64,000 nucleotides of DNA, taken from the NCBI RefSeq assembly GCF_001427225.1, contig NZ_LMFH01000001.1:63312-127311 (forward strand). The letters run 5' to 3'. This DNA comes from Lysobacter sp. Root494. Lineage in GTDB: Bacteria; Pseudomonadota; Gammaproteobacteria; Xanthomonadales; Xanthomonadaceae. This document shows positions 25,946-39,941 of this stretch, piece after piece. Below the pieces are notes generated by a model. The model did no database searches and was not told the origin of the DNA. It worked only from the letters and a program-made list of their open reading frames with translations. The first letter of the stretch is position 1. Each line of letters begins with the position of its first letter. A program made the position numbers and the translations under genes.

Positions 25946-27646
25946 ATGCGCATCCTGCTGCTCGCCTCTCTCCTGACCCTATCGGTTACCGCCATGTGCG
26001 CCGACCGCATCACCGGCAAACCCTTCGCCACCCGCAGCGAGGTCTACGCGCCGCACGCGATGGCCGCGACCTCGCATCCGCTCGCCACGCAGGTCGCTTT
26101 GGACGTGATGAAGTCGGGCGGCAGTGCGGTCGATGCCGCGATCGCGGCGAATGCCTCGCTCGGGCTGATGGAGCCGACCGGCAACGGCGTCGGTGGCGAC
26201 CTGTTCGCGATCGTGTGGGATCCGAAGACGAAGAAGCTGTACGGCTACAACGGCTCGGGCCGTTCGCCGAAATCGCTGACGCTGGCCGAATTCCAGAAAC
26301 GAGGCCTCACGGAAGTGCCATCGCACGGGCCGCTGCCGGTCACCGTGCCGGGCACGGTGGACGCGTGGTTCGCGCTGCATGGCCGCTTCGGGCGCAAGCC
26401 GATCGCGGAGGATCTCGCGCCCGCGATCCGCTACGCCCGCGAAGGCCATCCGGTGCACGAAGTCATCGCGTACTACTGGGGCCGTTCGGTGCCGACGCTG
26501 TCGAAGTGGCCGGGCTTCGCCGAGCAGTTCACGGTGGATGGCAAGCGAGGGCCCCGAACCGGCGAGATCTGGAAGAACCCGAACCTCGCCAACACGCTGG
26601 AGAAGATCGCCAACGGCGGCCGCGATGCGTTCTACAAGGGCGACATCGCGCGCACCATCGACGCGTACTTCAGGGCCAACGGTGGATTCCTGTCGTATGA
26701 CGACCTCGCTGCGCACAAGGGCGAGTGGGTCGAACCGGTTTCGACCAACTACCGCGGCTTTGATGTGTGGGAACTTCCGCCGAACGGGCAGGGCATCGCC
26801 GCGCTGCAGATCCTCAACCTGCTCGAACCCTATGACCTGAAGAAGTACGGCTTCGGCAGCCCCGAACACGTGCACCTGTTCGCCGAAGCGAAGAAACTCG
26901 CCTTCGCCGACCGCGCCGCCTCGTACGCCGATCCCGATTACTACAGGACGCCGGTAGCGAAACTGGTCTCGAAGGAATACGCGCGCGAACGCGGCAAGCT
27001 GATCTCGATGGACAAGGCGATGAAGTCCGCCGAGCCCGGCGTGATCCCGCAGCTCAACGAAGGCGACACGATCTATCTCACCGTCGCCGATGCCGACGGC
27101 ATGATGGTCTCGCTGATCCAGTCCAACTACCGTGGCATGGGCAGCGGCATGGCGCCGCCGGGACTCGGCTTCATCTTCCAGGACCGCGGCGAGCAGTTCG
27201 TGCTGAAGGAAGGCCACCCGAATTCGTTCGCACCCGGCAAGCGTCCGTTCCACACCATCATTCCCGCGTTCGTGACGAAGGACGGCAAGCCGTGGCTGTC
27301 GTTTGGCGTGATGGGCGGTGCGATGCAGCCGCAAGGGCACGCGCAGATCGTGATGAACCTCGTCGATTTCGGGATGAACCTGCAGGAGGCCGGCGACGCG
27401 CCGCGCATCCAGCACGACGGTTCCACTGATCCCGCGGGCCAGGCCATCGCGATGAGCGACGGCGGCGAGCTCGACCTCGAATCCGGTTTCCCCTACGAAA
27501 CCGTGCGCGCGCTGATGCGCAAGGGACATTCCGTGCGCTTCGCCGACGGTCCTTACGGCGGCTACCAGGCGATCATGGTGAATCCGAACGGCGGCTACAT
27601 CGGCGCCAGCGAATCGCGCAAGGACGGGCAGGCCGCGGGGTATTGA
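25946..27646 (+). CDS. Gamma-glutamyltransferase family protein
   Basis: The 566-residue exported Ntn-hydrolase has a signal peptide (MRILLLASLLTLSVTAMCA). The family body follows: GGSAVDAAIAANASLGLMEP, GVGGDLFAIVWD, GHGPLPVTVPGTVDAW-like SHGPLPVTVPGTVDAW, and ELPPNGQGIAALQILNLLEP. The processing/nucleophile threonine is probably residue 375 in EGDTIYLTVAD, the expected start of the small subunit. Family members split glutathione or transfer its gamma-glutamyl group in the periplasm. The usual TTHYS context reads TIYLT, so substrate preference may differ; a related acylase activity is possible. The 2OG-oxygenase gene begins three bases after its stop, suggesting an operon. Confidence 0.88.
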   Translation: MRILLLASLLTLSVTAMCADRITGKPFATRSEVYAPHAMAATSHPLATQVALDVMKSGGSAVDAAIAANASLGLMEPTGNGVGGDLFAIVWDPKTKKLYGYNGSGRSPKSLTLAEFQKRGLTEVPSHGPLPVTVPGTVDAWFALHGRFGRKPIAEDLAPAIRYAREGHPVHEVIAYYWGRSVPTLSKWPGFAEQFTVDGKRGPRTGEIWKNPNLANTLEKIANGGRDAFYKGDIARTIDAYFRANGGFLSYDDLAAHKGEWVEPVSTNYRGFDVWELPPNGQGIAALQILNLLEPYDLKKYGFGSPEHVHLFAEAKKLAFADRAASYADPDYYRTPVAKLVSKEYARERGKLISMDKAMKSAEPGVIPQLNEGDTIYLTVADADGMMVSLIQSNYRGMGSGMAPPGLGFIFQDRGEQFVLKEGHPNSFAPGKRPFHTIIPAFVTKDGKPWLSFGVMGGAMQPQGHAQIVMNLVDFGMNLQEAGDAPRIQHDGSTDPAGQAIAMSDGGELDLESGFPYETVRALMRKGHSVRFADGPYGGYQAIMVNPNGGYIGASESRKDGQAAGY

Positions 27647-27649
27647 GCA

Positions 27650-28363
27650 GTGATCAATACGGGCCTCGACCTTGCCTTCTGGCGGGAACAGTTGCGGCGA
27701 AACGGCCGCATGCAGGTTACGGGCTACCTCCTGCCCGATGCGGCCGAACGCCTGCGCACGTGCCTGGCTGAAGAGGTGCCATGGACGCTCGCGCTGCGTG
27801 ATGCGCAAGGCGCGCGCACCATCGACCACGCGACCTACAGTGTGCTCACCGATGAGCAGGCGCAGCGGCTGTTCGCCGAGACGGCCGCGAGCGCAGGGCA
27901 GGAAGGCGACGATGGTTTCCGCTTCGCCTACGACAGCTACATGATGGTGCGCGCCTACCAGGAGCGGCGCGATCCCGGCCTGCTCCTTCACCGCGTGCTG
28001 GAATTGTTCAACTCACCCGACTATCTGGCGTTCGCACGCCATCTCACCGGCGACACGCGCATCCGCCGCATCAACGCGCAGGCGACGCGTTACCGGCCGG
28101 GTCAGTTCCTGCGCCATCACAACGACGAGGAACTCGACGAAGGCCGCCTCTACGCTTACGTGCTCAACCTGAGCCGCGGCTGGCAGGCGGACTGGGGTGG
28201 GTTGCTGCAGTTCATCGGCGACGATGGCCGCGTGCAGGACACGTTTCTTCCCACCTGGAACACGCTGTCGCTGTTCGCCGTCCCCGCGGGTCACGCGGTA
28301 TCGCTGGTGGCGCCGTGGGCGAGGGACGACCGCCTTTCCATCACCGGATGGATGCTGATGTGA
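27650..28363 (+). CDS. 2-oxoglutarate/Fe(II)-dependent oxygenase
   Basis: The 237-residue cytoplasmic protein has the double-stranded beta-helix metal motif of this superfamily. Histidine 157 and aspartate 159 lie in RHHNDEELDEG, histidine 215 in VPAGHAVSLV, and an arginine in DRLSITGW probably binds 2-oxoglutarate. The segment LYAYVLNLSRGWQADWGGLL resembles prolyl-hydroxylase-like oxygenases. The start is GTG at 27650, three bases after the gamma-glutamyltransferase stop. No ATG gives the complete N-terminal helix. Substrate is unknown; a hydroxylase acting on a protein or peptide residue is an inference. Confidence 0.87.
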   Translation: MINTGLDLAFWREQLRRNGRMQVTGYLLPDAAERLRTCLAEEVPWTLALRDAQGARTIDHATYSVLTDEQAQRLFAETAASAGQEGDDGFRFAYDSYMMVRAYQERRDPGLLLHRVLELFNSPDYLAFARHLTGDTRIRRINAQATRYRPGQFLRHHNDEELDEGRLYAYVLNLSRGWQADWGGLLQFIGDDGRVQDTFLPTWNTLSLFAVPAGHAVSLVAPWARDDRLSITGWMLM

Positions 28364-28415
28364 GCACGGGAGCCGCGGCGGATCGCATGGATCGCTTTTT
28401 TCGGCCTCGATCCTG

Positions 28416-29333
28416 ATGGCATTTGATGCATTCGCCCTCGTGCTGGCGATGCTCGTGCTGGGCTACGTCTTCCAGCGCCTGCGTGCGCTGCCGGAAAACG
28501 CCGCGCAGGTGCTCAATCTCGTCGTGCTCTACGTCTGCCTGCCCGCGGCCGTACTGCGTTACGCGCCGCGATTGCACCTGGAGCCGGCGCTGCTCGCGAT
28601 CGCCATCGTGCCGTGGCTGTTGTTGCTCGTCACGCTGGTGTGCGTCGGCGCACTGTCGCGCTGGCTGCGCTTCCGCGACGAGGAACATGCGGCGCTGCTG
28701 CTCACCGTCGCGCTCGGCAACACCAGCTTCCTCGGCTATCCGCTGACGCGTGCGCTGATCGGCGAGCACGCGTTGCCGTACGCGGTGGTGTACGACCAGT
28801 TCGGGGTGTTCCTGATCCTGTCGACGTTCGGCCTGTGGGTGGTCGCGCGTTACGGCGGGGCGTCGGTCGATGGCCACCCACCCGGCGCGAAGGACATGCT
28901 GCTGCGCATCGCGCGGTTTCCGCCGTTGTGGGCGCTGGTGCTTGGCTTCACCGTGATGCCGGCGGAGCCGCCGACGTGGATCGCAGGTGGATTGCAGCGC
29001 CTGTCCGATGCGCTGCTGCCGCTGGCGATGCTGACGATCGGCCTGTCGGTGCGGCTCACCCTGCCGCGCGAGGAACTCAAGCCGCTCGTCACCGGCTTGC
29101 TGCTGAAGCTGGCGCTGATGCCCGCGCTCGCCGCGCTGCTGGTGCCCGTGCTCGGACTGCACGGGGAGATGGCGCGCGCCACGGTGCTCGAAGCCGCGAT
29201 GCCGCCGATGGTCACGGCGGGGGCATTGGCCATCGCCCACAACCTTGCCCCGCGCCTGGCGGCCGCGATGGTCGGCTACGGCTTGCTGCTCTCGTTGCTG
29301 ACGCTGCCGTTGTGGGCGCAGTGGGGCCTGTAG
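28416..29333 (+). CDS. AEC-family (auxin efflux carrier type) transporter
   Basis: The 305-residue product has about ten hydrophobic helices arranged as two similar halves, typical of AEC/BASS-fold permeases. It starts MAFDAFALVLAMLVLGYVFQ. Family hallmarks include VLNLVVLYVCLPAAVL, ALGNTSFLGYPLTRALIG and PLAMLTIGLSVRL, and LEAAMPPMVTAGALAI near the end. Bacterial members carry small organic acids such as malate or malonate. The ATG at 28416 lies 52 bp after the oxygenase gene, so it may belong to the same transcription unit. Substrate cannot be assigned. Confidence 0.9.
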   Translation: MAFDAFALVLAMLVLGYVFQRLRALPENAAQVLNLVVLYVCLPAAVLRYAPRLHLEPALLAIAIVPWLLLLVTLVCVGALSRWLRFRDEEHAALLLTVALGNTSFLGYPLTRALIGEHALPYAVVYDQFGVFLILSTFGLWVVARYGGASVDGHPPGAKDMLLRIARFPPLWALVLGFTVMPAEPPTWIAGGLQRLSDALLPLAMLTIGLSVRLTLPREELKPLVTGLLLKLALMPALAALLVPVLGLHGEMARATVLEAAMPPMVTAGALAIAHNLAPRLAAAMVGYGLLLSLLTLPLWAQWGL

Positions 29334-29400
29334 GAGCGCCCCTCGGGCGCGACCTCCCGCATCACGTCTGTCGCGCCCGCGGGACTCTCCCGCGGGAATC
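29331..29400. repeat. REP-type palindromic sequence (TGTAGGAGCG class)
   Basis: TGTAGGAGCGCCCCTCGGGC followed by GCGACC starts at the AEC gene stop. A second hairpin, CCCGCGGG...CCCGCGGG, lies at about 29377-29397. This is a common extragenic repeat of Pseudomonas and Xanthomonas relatives. It sits between convergent genes and may serve as a bidirectional transcription end. Confidence 0.65.
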
Positions 29401-29405
29401 GGCCA

Positions 29406-30941
29406 TCAATCCGCCGGCACCGTGCGTTCGCGCGCCCATTCGCGCAGTGCCTCCACTTGCTCGGCCATCAGCACGGACAGCGGACGCGTCTGCTTGAGTT
29501 CGGCGCGCACCGCGAAATCGGACAACGCAACATTGGCCGCGCTCGCCGCAAACATCGCCGACACGATCGCCTGTTCGATTTCCGCCCCCGAAAATCCTTC
29601 GCTTGCCGCCACCAGCGCGGGCAGTTCGAACAACGCCGCATTGAAGCCGCGCTTTTCCAGGTGCAGCGCGAACAGTTGTTCGCGCGTGGCCGCGTCGGGC
29701 AGGTCGACGAAGAACACCTCGTCGAAGCGGCCCTTGCGCAGCAGTTCCGGCGGCAGCGCCTCCACCGAATTCGCGGTGGCGACCAGGAACACGCGCGAGC
29801 GCCGCTCCGCCATCCACGTCAGCAGGTAGCCGAGCACGCGCCGCGAGACGCCGCCGTCGAGGTCGCCCGTGTCCGATGCGAGTCCCTTCTCGATTTCATC
29901 GATCCAGACCACGCAGGGTTCGAGCTGCTCGGAGGCGGCCAGCGCCTCGCGCAGGTTCCTTTCGGTTTCGCCCTGGTACTTGTTGTAGAGCGAGCCGAAA
30001 TCGAGCCGCACCAGCGGCACGCCGAAGCCGCCCGCGACCGCCTTGGCGATCATCGACTTCCCGCAGCCCTGCACGCCGAGCAGGAGCAGGCCCTTCGGCG
30101 GCTCCAGCGCCAACGCCGGCGACTTCACGGCCACGGTGTCCGCGGACGCGACCTCGCCCACGGGCTCGGCATCGGCGACGAACGCCTTGCGCCGCTGTTC
30201 CACCCAGCGCTTGATCCGCCTCGCGCCGGCGACATCGGCGAACCGCGCCGTGTCGTATTCGAAGCGCAGCAGGCCGCTGCGGTTGAGCAGCTCGAACTTC
30301 AGCTTCGCCAGCTGCGGCAGGTCATTCGGTCCCAGCGCGCCATCGTCGTTGATCAGATGGCGCGCTATGCGGCGGATGTCCACGCCGTCGAGGCCACGCA
30401 GGTTGCGCACGATCGCGTGGATCGCCTCGCCGTCGATTTCGACGCGGCGCCCGCCGTTCTGGCGCGCATAGGCGTCGGCTTCCTCGCGCACCAGCTTCAG
30501 GCGGGTAGCGGCGTCGGGAAGCTGCGGCGTGTAGCGCACGGCATGTGTCGCCAGTTCCGGCGGCAACTCGAGCTTGTGGCCGACCAGCACCAGCACGTGC
30601 GGCTGGCAATTGCGGCGTTCCAGGATTTCGCGCACCTGGCGCTGGGTAATCGCCGCGCCCATGAAGGGCACGGCGTCGAACAGCAGGTACACGCCGCGAT
30701 GCGCCGCCTCGCGGATCGCGTCGAGCGTGCTGGACAGGTCGGCGGGGCCGCCGGGCTCGTCCTCGCGGTCCAGGTCGAAGCGGCGCAGCCCTTCGGTGAT
30801 CGACCAGCGGTGCATGTGCCGCCAGACCTGCGACAGCGCCTGGCGGAAGAGTTCGACCACCCGCGCTTCATCGCGCGTTTCGATCAGGATCAGGGGCGTG
30901 TCGGCGCGCAACAGCGCGACCAGGTCCTGCAGTTCGGTCAT
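29406..30941 (-). CDS. AAA+ ATPase, Ycf46-like
   Basis: The 511-residue soluble protein has an N-terminal domain of about 230 residues starting MTELQDLVALLRADTPLILI (TRDEARVVELFRQAL follows). An AAA+ core comes next: Walker A GVQGCGKSMIAK near residue 290, Walker B CVVWIDEIEKGL, sensor VATANSVEALPPELLRKGRFDE and a lid domain (SGAEIEQAIVSAM). This order fits Ycf46-type ATPases, proposed to be remodelling ATPases without a settled function. The ATG at 30941 opens 217 bp from the divergent polyHAMP kinase gene. That shared region gives a weak hint of common control, nothing more. Confidence 0.82.
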   Translation of the reverse strand: MTELQDLVALLRADTPLILIETRDEARVVELFRQALSQVWRHMHRWSITEGLRRFDLDREDEPGGPADLSSTLDAIREAAHRGVYLLFDAVPFMGAAITQRQVREILERRNCQPHVLVLVGHKLELPPELATHAVRYTPQLPDAATRLKLVREEADAYARQNGGRRVEIDGEAIHAIVRNLRGLDGVDIRRIARHLINDDGALGPNDLPQLAKLKFELLNRSGLLRFEYDTARFADVAGARRIKRWVEQRRKAFVADAEPVGEVASADTVAVKSPALALEPPKGLLLLGVQGCGKSMIAKAVAGGFGVPLVRLDFGSLYNKYQGETERNLREALAASEQLEPCVVWIDEIEKGLASDTGDLDGGVSRRVLGYLLTWMAERRSRVFLVATANSVEALPPELLRKGRFDEVFFVDLPDAATREQLFALHLEKRGFNAALFELPALVAASEGFSGAEIEQAIVSAMFAASAANVALSDFAVRAELKQTRPLSVLMAEQVEALREWARERTVPAD

Positions 30942-31034
30942 GGAAACCAGCGCATCCGTGGGCGGCGTAAACCCGAATGATAGCGGCGCACCAACCTGTC
31001 CCGGGCTCCCGCGCGGACGCGAAAACTGCGATGT

Positions 31035-31061
31035 CCGATGTGAAAGCCGTCATCACATCGG
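31035..31061. promoter_or_regulatory. Perfect inverted repeat upstream of the polyHAMP kinase gene
   Basis: CCGATGTGA (31035-31043) and TCACATCGG (31053-31061) form a perfect nine-pair dyad around a nine-base spacer, 97 bp upstream of the kinase start. It could be an operator for a dimeric regulator or an RNA hairpin; TTTTTT follows ten bases after it. Its form does not match a named riboswitch known to me. Confidence 0.5.
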
Positions 31062-31157
31062 CCGGACTAGTTTTTTCCGTTCCTTCTTTATTTCAATACC
31101 AGACCGGCTCGGCACGAGGCGCCGGTCGCCTCGCGATGAGCCAGACGGGGGGCTTAC

Positions 31158-36617
<5,460 letters not shown>

Positions 36618-36643
36618 GAGCCGCCGGGCGCATCGAGACCGCG

Positions 36644-38392
36644 ATGACACCGCAGAAGCTCCGCGAGCCGGTGAACGTGCTGCTGGTCGACGACCAGCCC
36701 GGGCGCCTGCTGACGTATCGCGCGATCCTCGAACCGCTCGGCGACAACCTCGTCGATGCGGCTTCGGGCACCGAAGCCCTCAAGCGGCTGATGGAAACCG
36801 AGTTCGCGGTGATCCTGCTCGACGTCAACATGCCGGGCATGGATGGCTTCGAGACCGCGAGCCTGATCCACCAGCACCCGCGCTTCGAGAAGACGCCGAT
36901 CATCTTCGTCACCGCGGTCAATGTCTCGGACCTCGATCGCCTGCGCGGCTACAAGCTCGGTGCGTTCGACTACGTGATGGTGCCGATCATCCCGGAGATC
37001 CTGCGCAGCAAGGTCGAAGTGCTCGCGGAGCTGCATCGCAAGCGGCGCGAAGTGGAAGTCGTCAACGCCGAACTCGCCGCCGCCAACCGCGCGCTGCAGA
37101 CCGAGAAGGCGCGCGAACTGGAAGCCTTCAACGACACCCTGCGCGAAGCCAACGCCGCGCTCGCCACGCGCAACACCGCGCTGCAGATGGAAATCGCGCA
37201 ACGCGCGCGCGCCGAGCAGCGCCTGCGCGAGGCCGACACGCGCAAGGACGAATTCCTCGCCACGCTCGCGCACGAGTTGCGCAATCCGCTGGCGCCGCTG
37301 CAGAACGCGCTGTCGATCCGGCGGCTTGCGCTTGCCGGCAGCAACGACGAACTGCAGGACCTGATGGAACGGCAGCTGTCGCTGCTGGTGCGGATGCTCG
37401 ACGACCTGCTCGACGTCGCCCGCATCACCCGCGGCAAGATGCTGCTGCGGCGCGCCCCGACTGCATTGCGCGAGGTGCTGCGCAATGCGGTCGACACCGC
37501 GCAGCCGTTGTTCAACCAGTGGGGGCACGAACTCGTGCTCGAGCTGCCCGGGCAGGACGTCATGCTTGACGCCGACCCGGTGCGGCTGGCGCAGGTCTTC
37601 GCCAACCTGCTCAACAACGCGGCGAAATATTCCGAACCCGGCCGGCGCATCGAACTGCGCGCCGAGCTGCGGCGCGAGCCGGCGCTGCCGGCGCCGCTGC
37701 AGGTCGCCGTCCAGGTGGTCGACCAGGGCATCGGCCTGGACGCGGGGCACCTGGAAACCGTATTCGACCTGTTCCGCCAGATCGACAACCGCGTGGAGCG
37801 CGCGCACGGCGGCCTCGGCATCGGCCTGACCCTGGTGCAGCGCCTCACCCAGTTGCACGGCGGCCATGTCAGCGTGCACAGCGACGGACCGGGGCAGGGC
37901 TGCACGTTCACCGTGCTGCTGCCGTGCAGCGAGCGCGTGGCGGCGCTGCCGCCCAAGCCGGCGCCGGGCCTATCCACGGGTGTACCGGAAACAGCGGCCC
38001 AGCCGCTGCGCGTGCTGGTCGTCGACGACAACCGCGACGCCGCCGACACGCTGGCGACGATGGTCCGGCTGCTCGGCCACGATGCCGAAGCGCTGTACGA
38101 CCCGCAGGTGGTCGAAGCCGCGGTCGCACGGATGACGCCCGACCTGATCTTCCTCGACCTGGGCATGCCGGGCCGCAGCGGTTTCGATGTCGCCCGCAGC
38201 CTGCGTGCGCACCCGCAAGGCCGCGACGTGCGGCTGGTCGCGGTCACGGGCTGGGGCCAAGCGGAAGACCGTAGACGCTCCCTTGATGCGGGTTTCGATC
38301 AACATCTGGTGAAGCCCCCGGATCTGGATACGGTGAAGCAGCTGTGCACCAGTCAGCAGGGCCGCCCCGATCGCCAGGCGGAAGTCGAATGA
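36644..38392 (+). CDS. Soluble REC-histidine kinase-REC hybrid protein
   Basis: The 582-residue cytoplasmic protein has an N-terminal receiver (VLLVDDQPGRLLTYRAIL, LLDVNMPGMDGFE). A coiled coil of about 80 residues follows. The kinase core has the histidine in TLAHELRNPLAPLQ, an N box FANLLNNAAKYSEPG, and DQGIGL and GGLGIGLTLV. The C-terminal receiver (VLVVDDNRDAADTLATMV, FLDLGMPGRSGFDV, HLVKPPD) is complete. The first receiver lacks the conserved lysine: the usual KP reads VMVPIIPEIL. The ATG at 36644 is preceded by GAGA and begins just before the conserved core; an in-frame ATG at 36602, overlapping the polyHAMP gene end, is an alternative. Its stop overlaps the next start (ATGA). It probably takes phosphate from, or competes with, the polyHAMP kinase. 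Confidence 0.9.
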   Translation: MTPQKLREPVNVLLVDDQPGRLLTYRAILEPLGDNLVDAASGTEALKRLMETEFAVILLDVNMPGMDGFETASLIHQHPRFEKTPIIFVTAVNVSDLDRLRGYKLGAFDYVMVPIIPEILRSKVEVLAELHRKRREVEVVNAELAAANRALQTEKARELEAFNDTLREANAALATRNTALQMEIAQRARAEQRLREADTRKDEFLATLAHELRNPLAPLQNALSIRRLALAGSNDELQDLMERQLSLLVRMLDDLLDVARITRGKMLLRRAPTALREVLRNAVDTAQPLFNQWGHELVLELPGQDVMLDADPVRLAQVFANLLNNAAKYSEPGRRIELRAELRREPALPAPLQVAVQVVDQGIGLDAGHLETVFDLFRQIDNRVERAHGGLGIGLTLVQRLTQLHGGHVSVHSDGPGQGCTFTVLLPCSERVAALPPKPAPGLSTGVPETAAQPLRVLVVDDNRDAADTLATMVRLLGHDAEALYDPQVVEAAVARMTPDLIFLDLGMPGRSGFDVARSLRAHPQGRDVRLVAVTGWGQAEDRRRSLDAGFDQHLVKPPDLDTVKQLCTSQQGRPDRQAEVE

Positions 38393-39036
38393 CCCATCCG
38401 GAATGGTTCCAGCGCGTTGCCCATGACCTGCGAGACCCGTTGTCGCCCCTGCAGACGGCGGTCTACCTGCTGCGCAGCGCCGACATCACCGAGGAGGAGC
38501 GCGGCCGCATGCTCGAACTGATCGAGCGCCAGGGCGTGCGCCTGGCCGGGATGATCGACGAGCTGTCCGACTGCCTGCGCGCCGAGCGCGGCCGCCTGCT
38601 CGGCCGACGCATCCAGGTCGACCTGAGCATGCTGGCCGCGCTCGGCGTGGCCAGGGCCGACGCGGCGCCGCTGCGGTTCGAAGACGATGGCACCAGCCTG
38701 CACGTGCTCGGCGACGACAGCCGCCTGCTGCAGCTGCTGCGGATCCTGCGCGAGCTGCGCCTCTCGCCGGAAGAGGTACTGCCGGCGCCCCTCTTCCTCG
38801 AACGCGAAGGCCACCACGCGCGCCTGCATCGCCGCCTGGCCTGCCTGCCGGACTTCCTCGAAGACCCCACGCGCCTGCTCGAGGGTCCCCTGCCGGTGGC
38901 GCTGGGCAACCACGGGCTCGGCCTGCAGTTGCCGCTGGCCGCGGCCATCGCCCGCGGGCACGACGGCCATATGCGCGCGGAAGTCGAGCCGGACGGCCGC
39001 GTCGCGCTGATCGCCGAACTGCCCCTGATGGCCTGA
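38389..39036 (+). CDS. Degenerate histidine-kinase-like protein (possible phosphotransfer protein)
   Basis: The 215-residue soluble protein starts with a dimerisation/phospho-acceptor helix like that of the preceding kinase: VAHDLRDPLSPLQTAVYLLR compares with LAHELRNPLAPLQ. The histidine and a second long helix are kept (LIERQGVRLAGMIDELSDCL). The ATP-binding half is eroded: the N box position reads LQLLRILRELRLSPEE, no DxGxG box is found, and only LGLQLPLAAAIARGH recalls the last G box. It is unlikely to bind ATP as a kinase. Proteins of this build, Spo0B and ChpT, act as dimeric phosphotransferases. The start overlaps the upstream stop in ATGA, so its synthesis is coupled to the REC-HK-REC protein. 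Function is inferred. Confidence 0.75.
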   Translation: MTHPEWFQRVAHDLRDPLSPLQTAVYLLRSADITEEERGRMLELIERQGVRLAGMIDELSDCLRAERGRLLGRRIQVDLSMLAALGVARADAAPLRFEDDGTSLHVLGDDSRLLQLLRILRELRLSPEEVLPAPLFLEREGHHARLHRRLACLPDFLEDPTRLLEGPLPVALGNHGLGLQLPLAAAIARGHDGHMRAEVEPDGRVALIAELPLMA

Positions 39037-39128
39037 ATGACCATTCCCGCGGGGCGCGCCAGCCGGGGGTCGCCGCTCTCGCGCCGCCGTTGTACGCTGC
39101 GGACTCGTTGCGCCAATGAGGGGGTTTG

Positions 39129-39758
39129 ATGAAGACCGTTCTGGTGGCCAGTTCCAAGGGGGGCGCGGGCAAGACCACGATCGCGACCCATCTCGCCGCG
39201 CAATCGGCAATCGATGGCCTGCGTACGGCGCTCGTCGATGCCGATCCGCAGGCGTCCTCCACCCGTTGGGCGCAGAAGCGCGCCGGCCTCGACAGCGCGG
39301 TTCTCGCGATCGACGGCACCCGCCGCAAGGCCTGGCGCAAGCAGGTGCCCGACGATACCCAGCGGGTCATCGTCGACGGGGCTGCGGGCGCCATGGCGGA
39401 GGAACTCGATCCGTTCCTGGAAACCGTCGATGCGGTGGTCGTCCCGATCGTGCCTTCGACCTTCGACATCGAAGCCACGGTGCCCTTCCTCGACTCCCTC
39501 GCCAGGCACCCGCGCGTGCGCAAGGGCACGCTGCGCGTCGGGCTGGTCGGCAACAAGCTCAAGCCGTGGACCAACGTCTCGCAGCAGGCGCTCGACCTGC
39601 TGAAGCAATGGCCGTACCCGCTGATCGCGCAGCTGCGCGACAGCCAGGGCTACGTCGTCACCACCGCGCTCGGCAAGAGCCTGTTCGACTACCACTCGGC
39701 GCAGGTGCGCGAGCACCAGTCGGACTGGCAGCCGCTGCTGCGGTGGTTGAAGAAGTAA
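39129..39758 (+). CDS. ParA/MinD-family ATPase
   Basis: The 209-residue protein has the deviant Walker A motif SSKGGAGKTTIATHLAAQSA (lysines 10 and 15). Walker A' LVDADPQASSTRWAQKR and VIVDGAAGAMAEELDPFLET follow, then VVVPIVPSTFDIEAT. It resembles small orphan ParA proteins that position protein clusters or plasmids on the nucleoid. No ParB gene lies beside it. The ATG at 39129 has GAGGGGG directly upstream. It follows the degenerate kinase gene by 92 bp. A partner in positioning the signalling proteins is possible but not shown by the sequence. Confidence 0.9.
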   Translation: MKTVLVASSKGGAGKTTIATHLAAQSAIDGLRTALVDADPQASSTRWAQKRAGLDSAVLAIDGTRRKAWRKQVPDDTQRVIVDGAAGAMAEELDPFLETVDAVVVPIVPSTFDIEATVPFLDSLARHPRVRKGTLRVGLVGNKLKPWTNVSQQALDLLKQWPYPLIAQLRDSQGYVVTTALGKSLFDYHSAQVREHQSDWQPLLRWLKK

Positions 39759-39941
39759 GGATGAAGGCGGAAACGGAACGCGCAGCCGGCGGGCCGCATC
39801 GCCGCCGCGCGACGCTTCGTTCCTGCCGTCCGGTCCTCCTGCCCGCACGCCGCGTGGCATCGTCGCAATCACACGCCCGGGATGATGGGGACGCTGCGTT
39901 CCCATTCCCGCTTCTCTTTCCCCGATCCCGGCCCTGAATCC

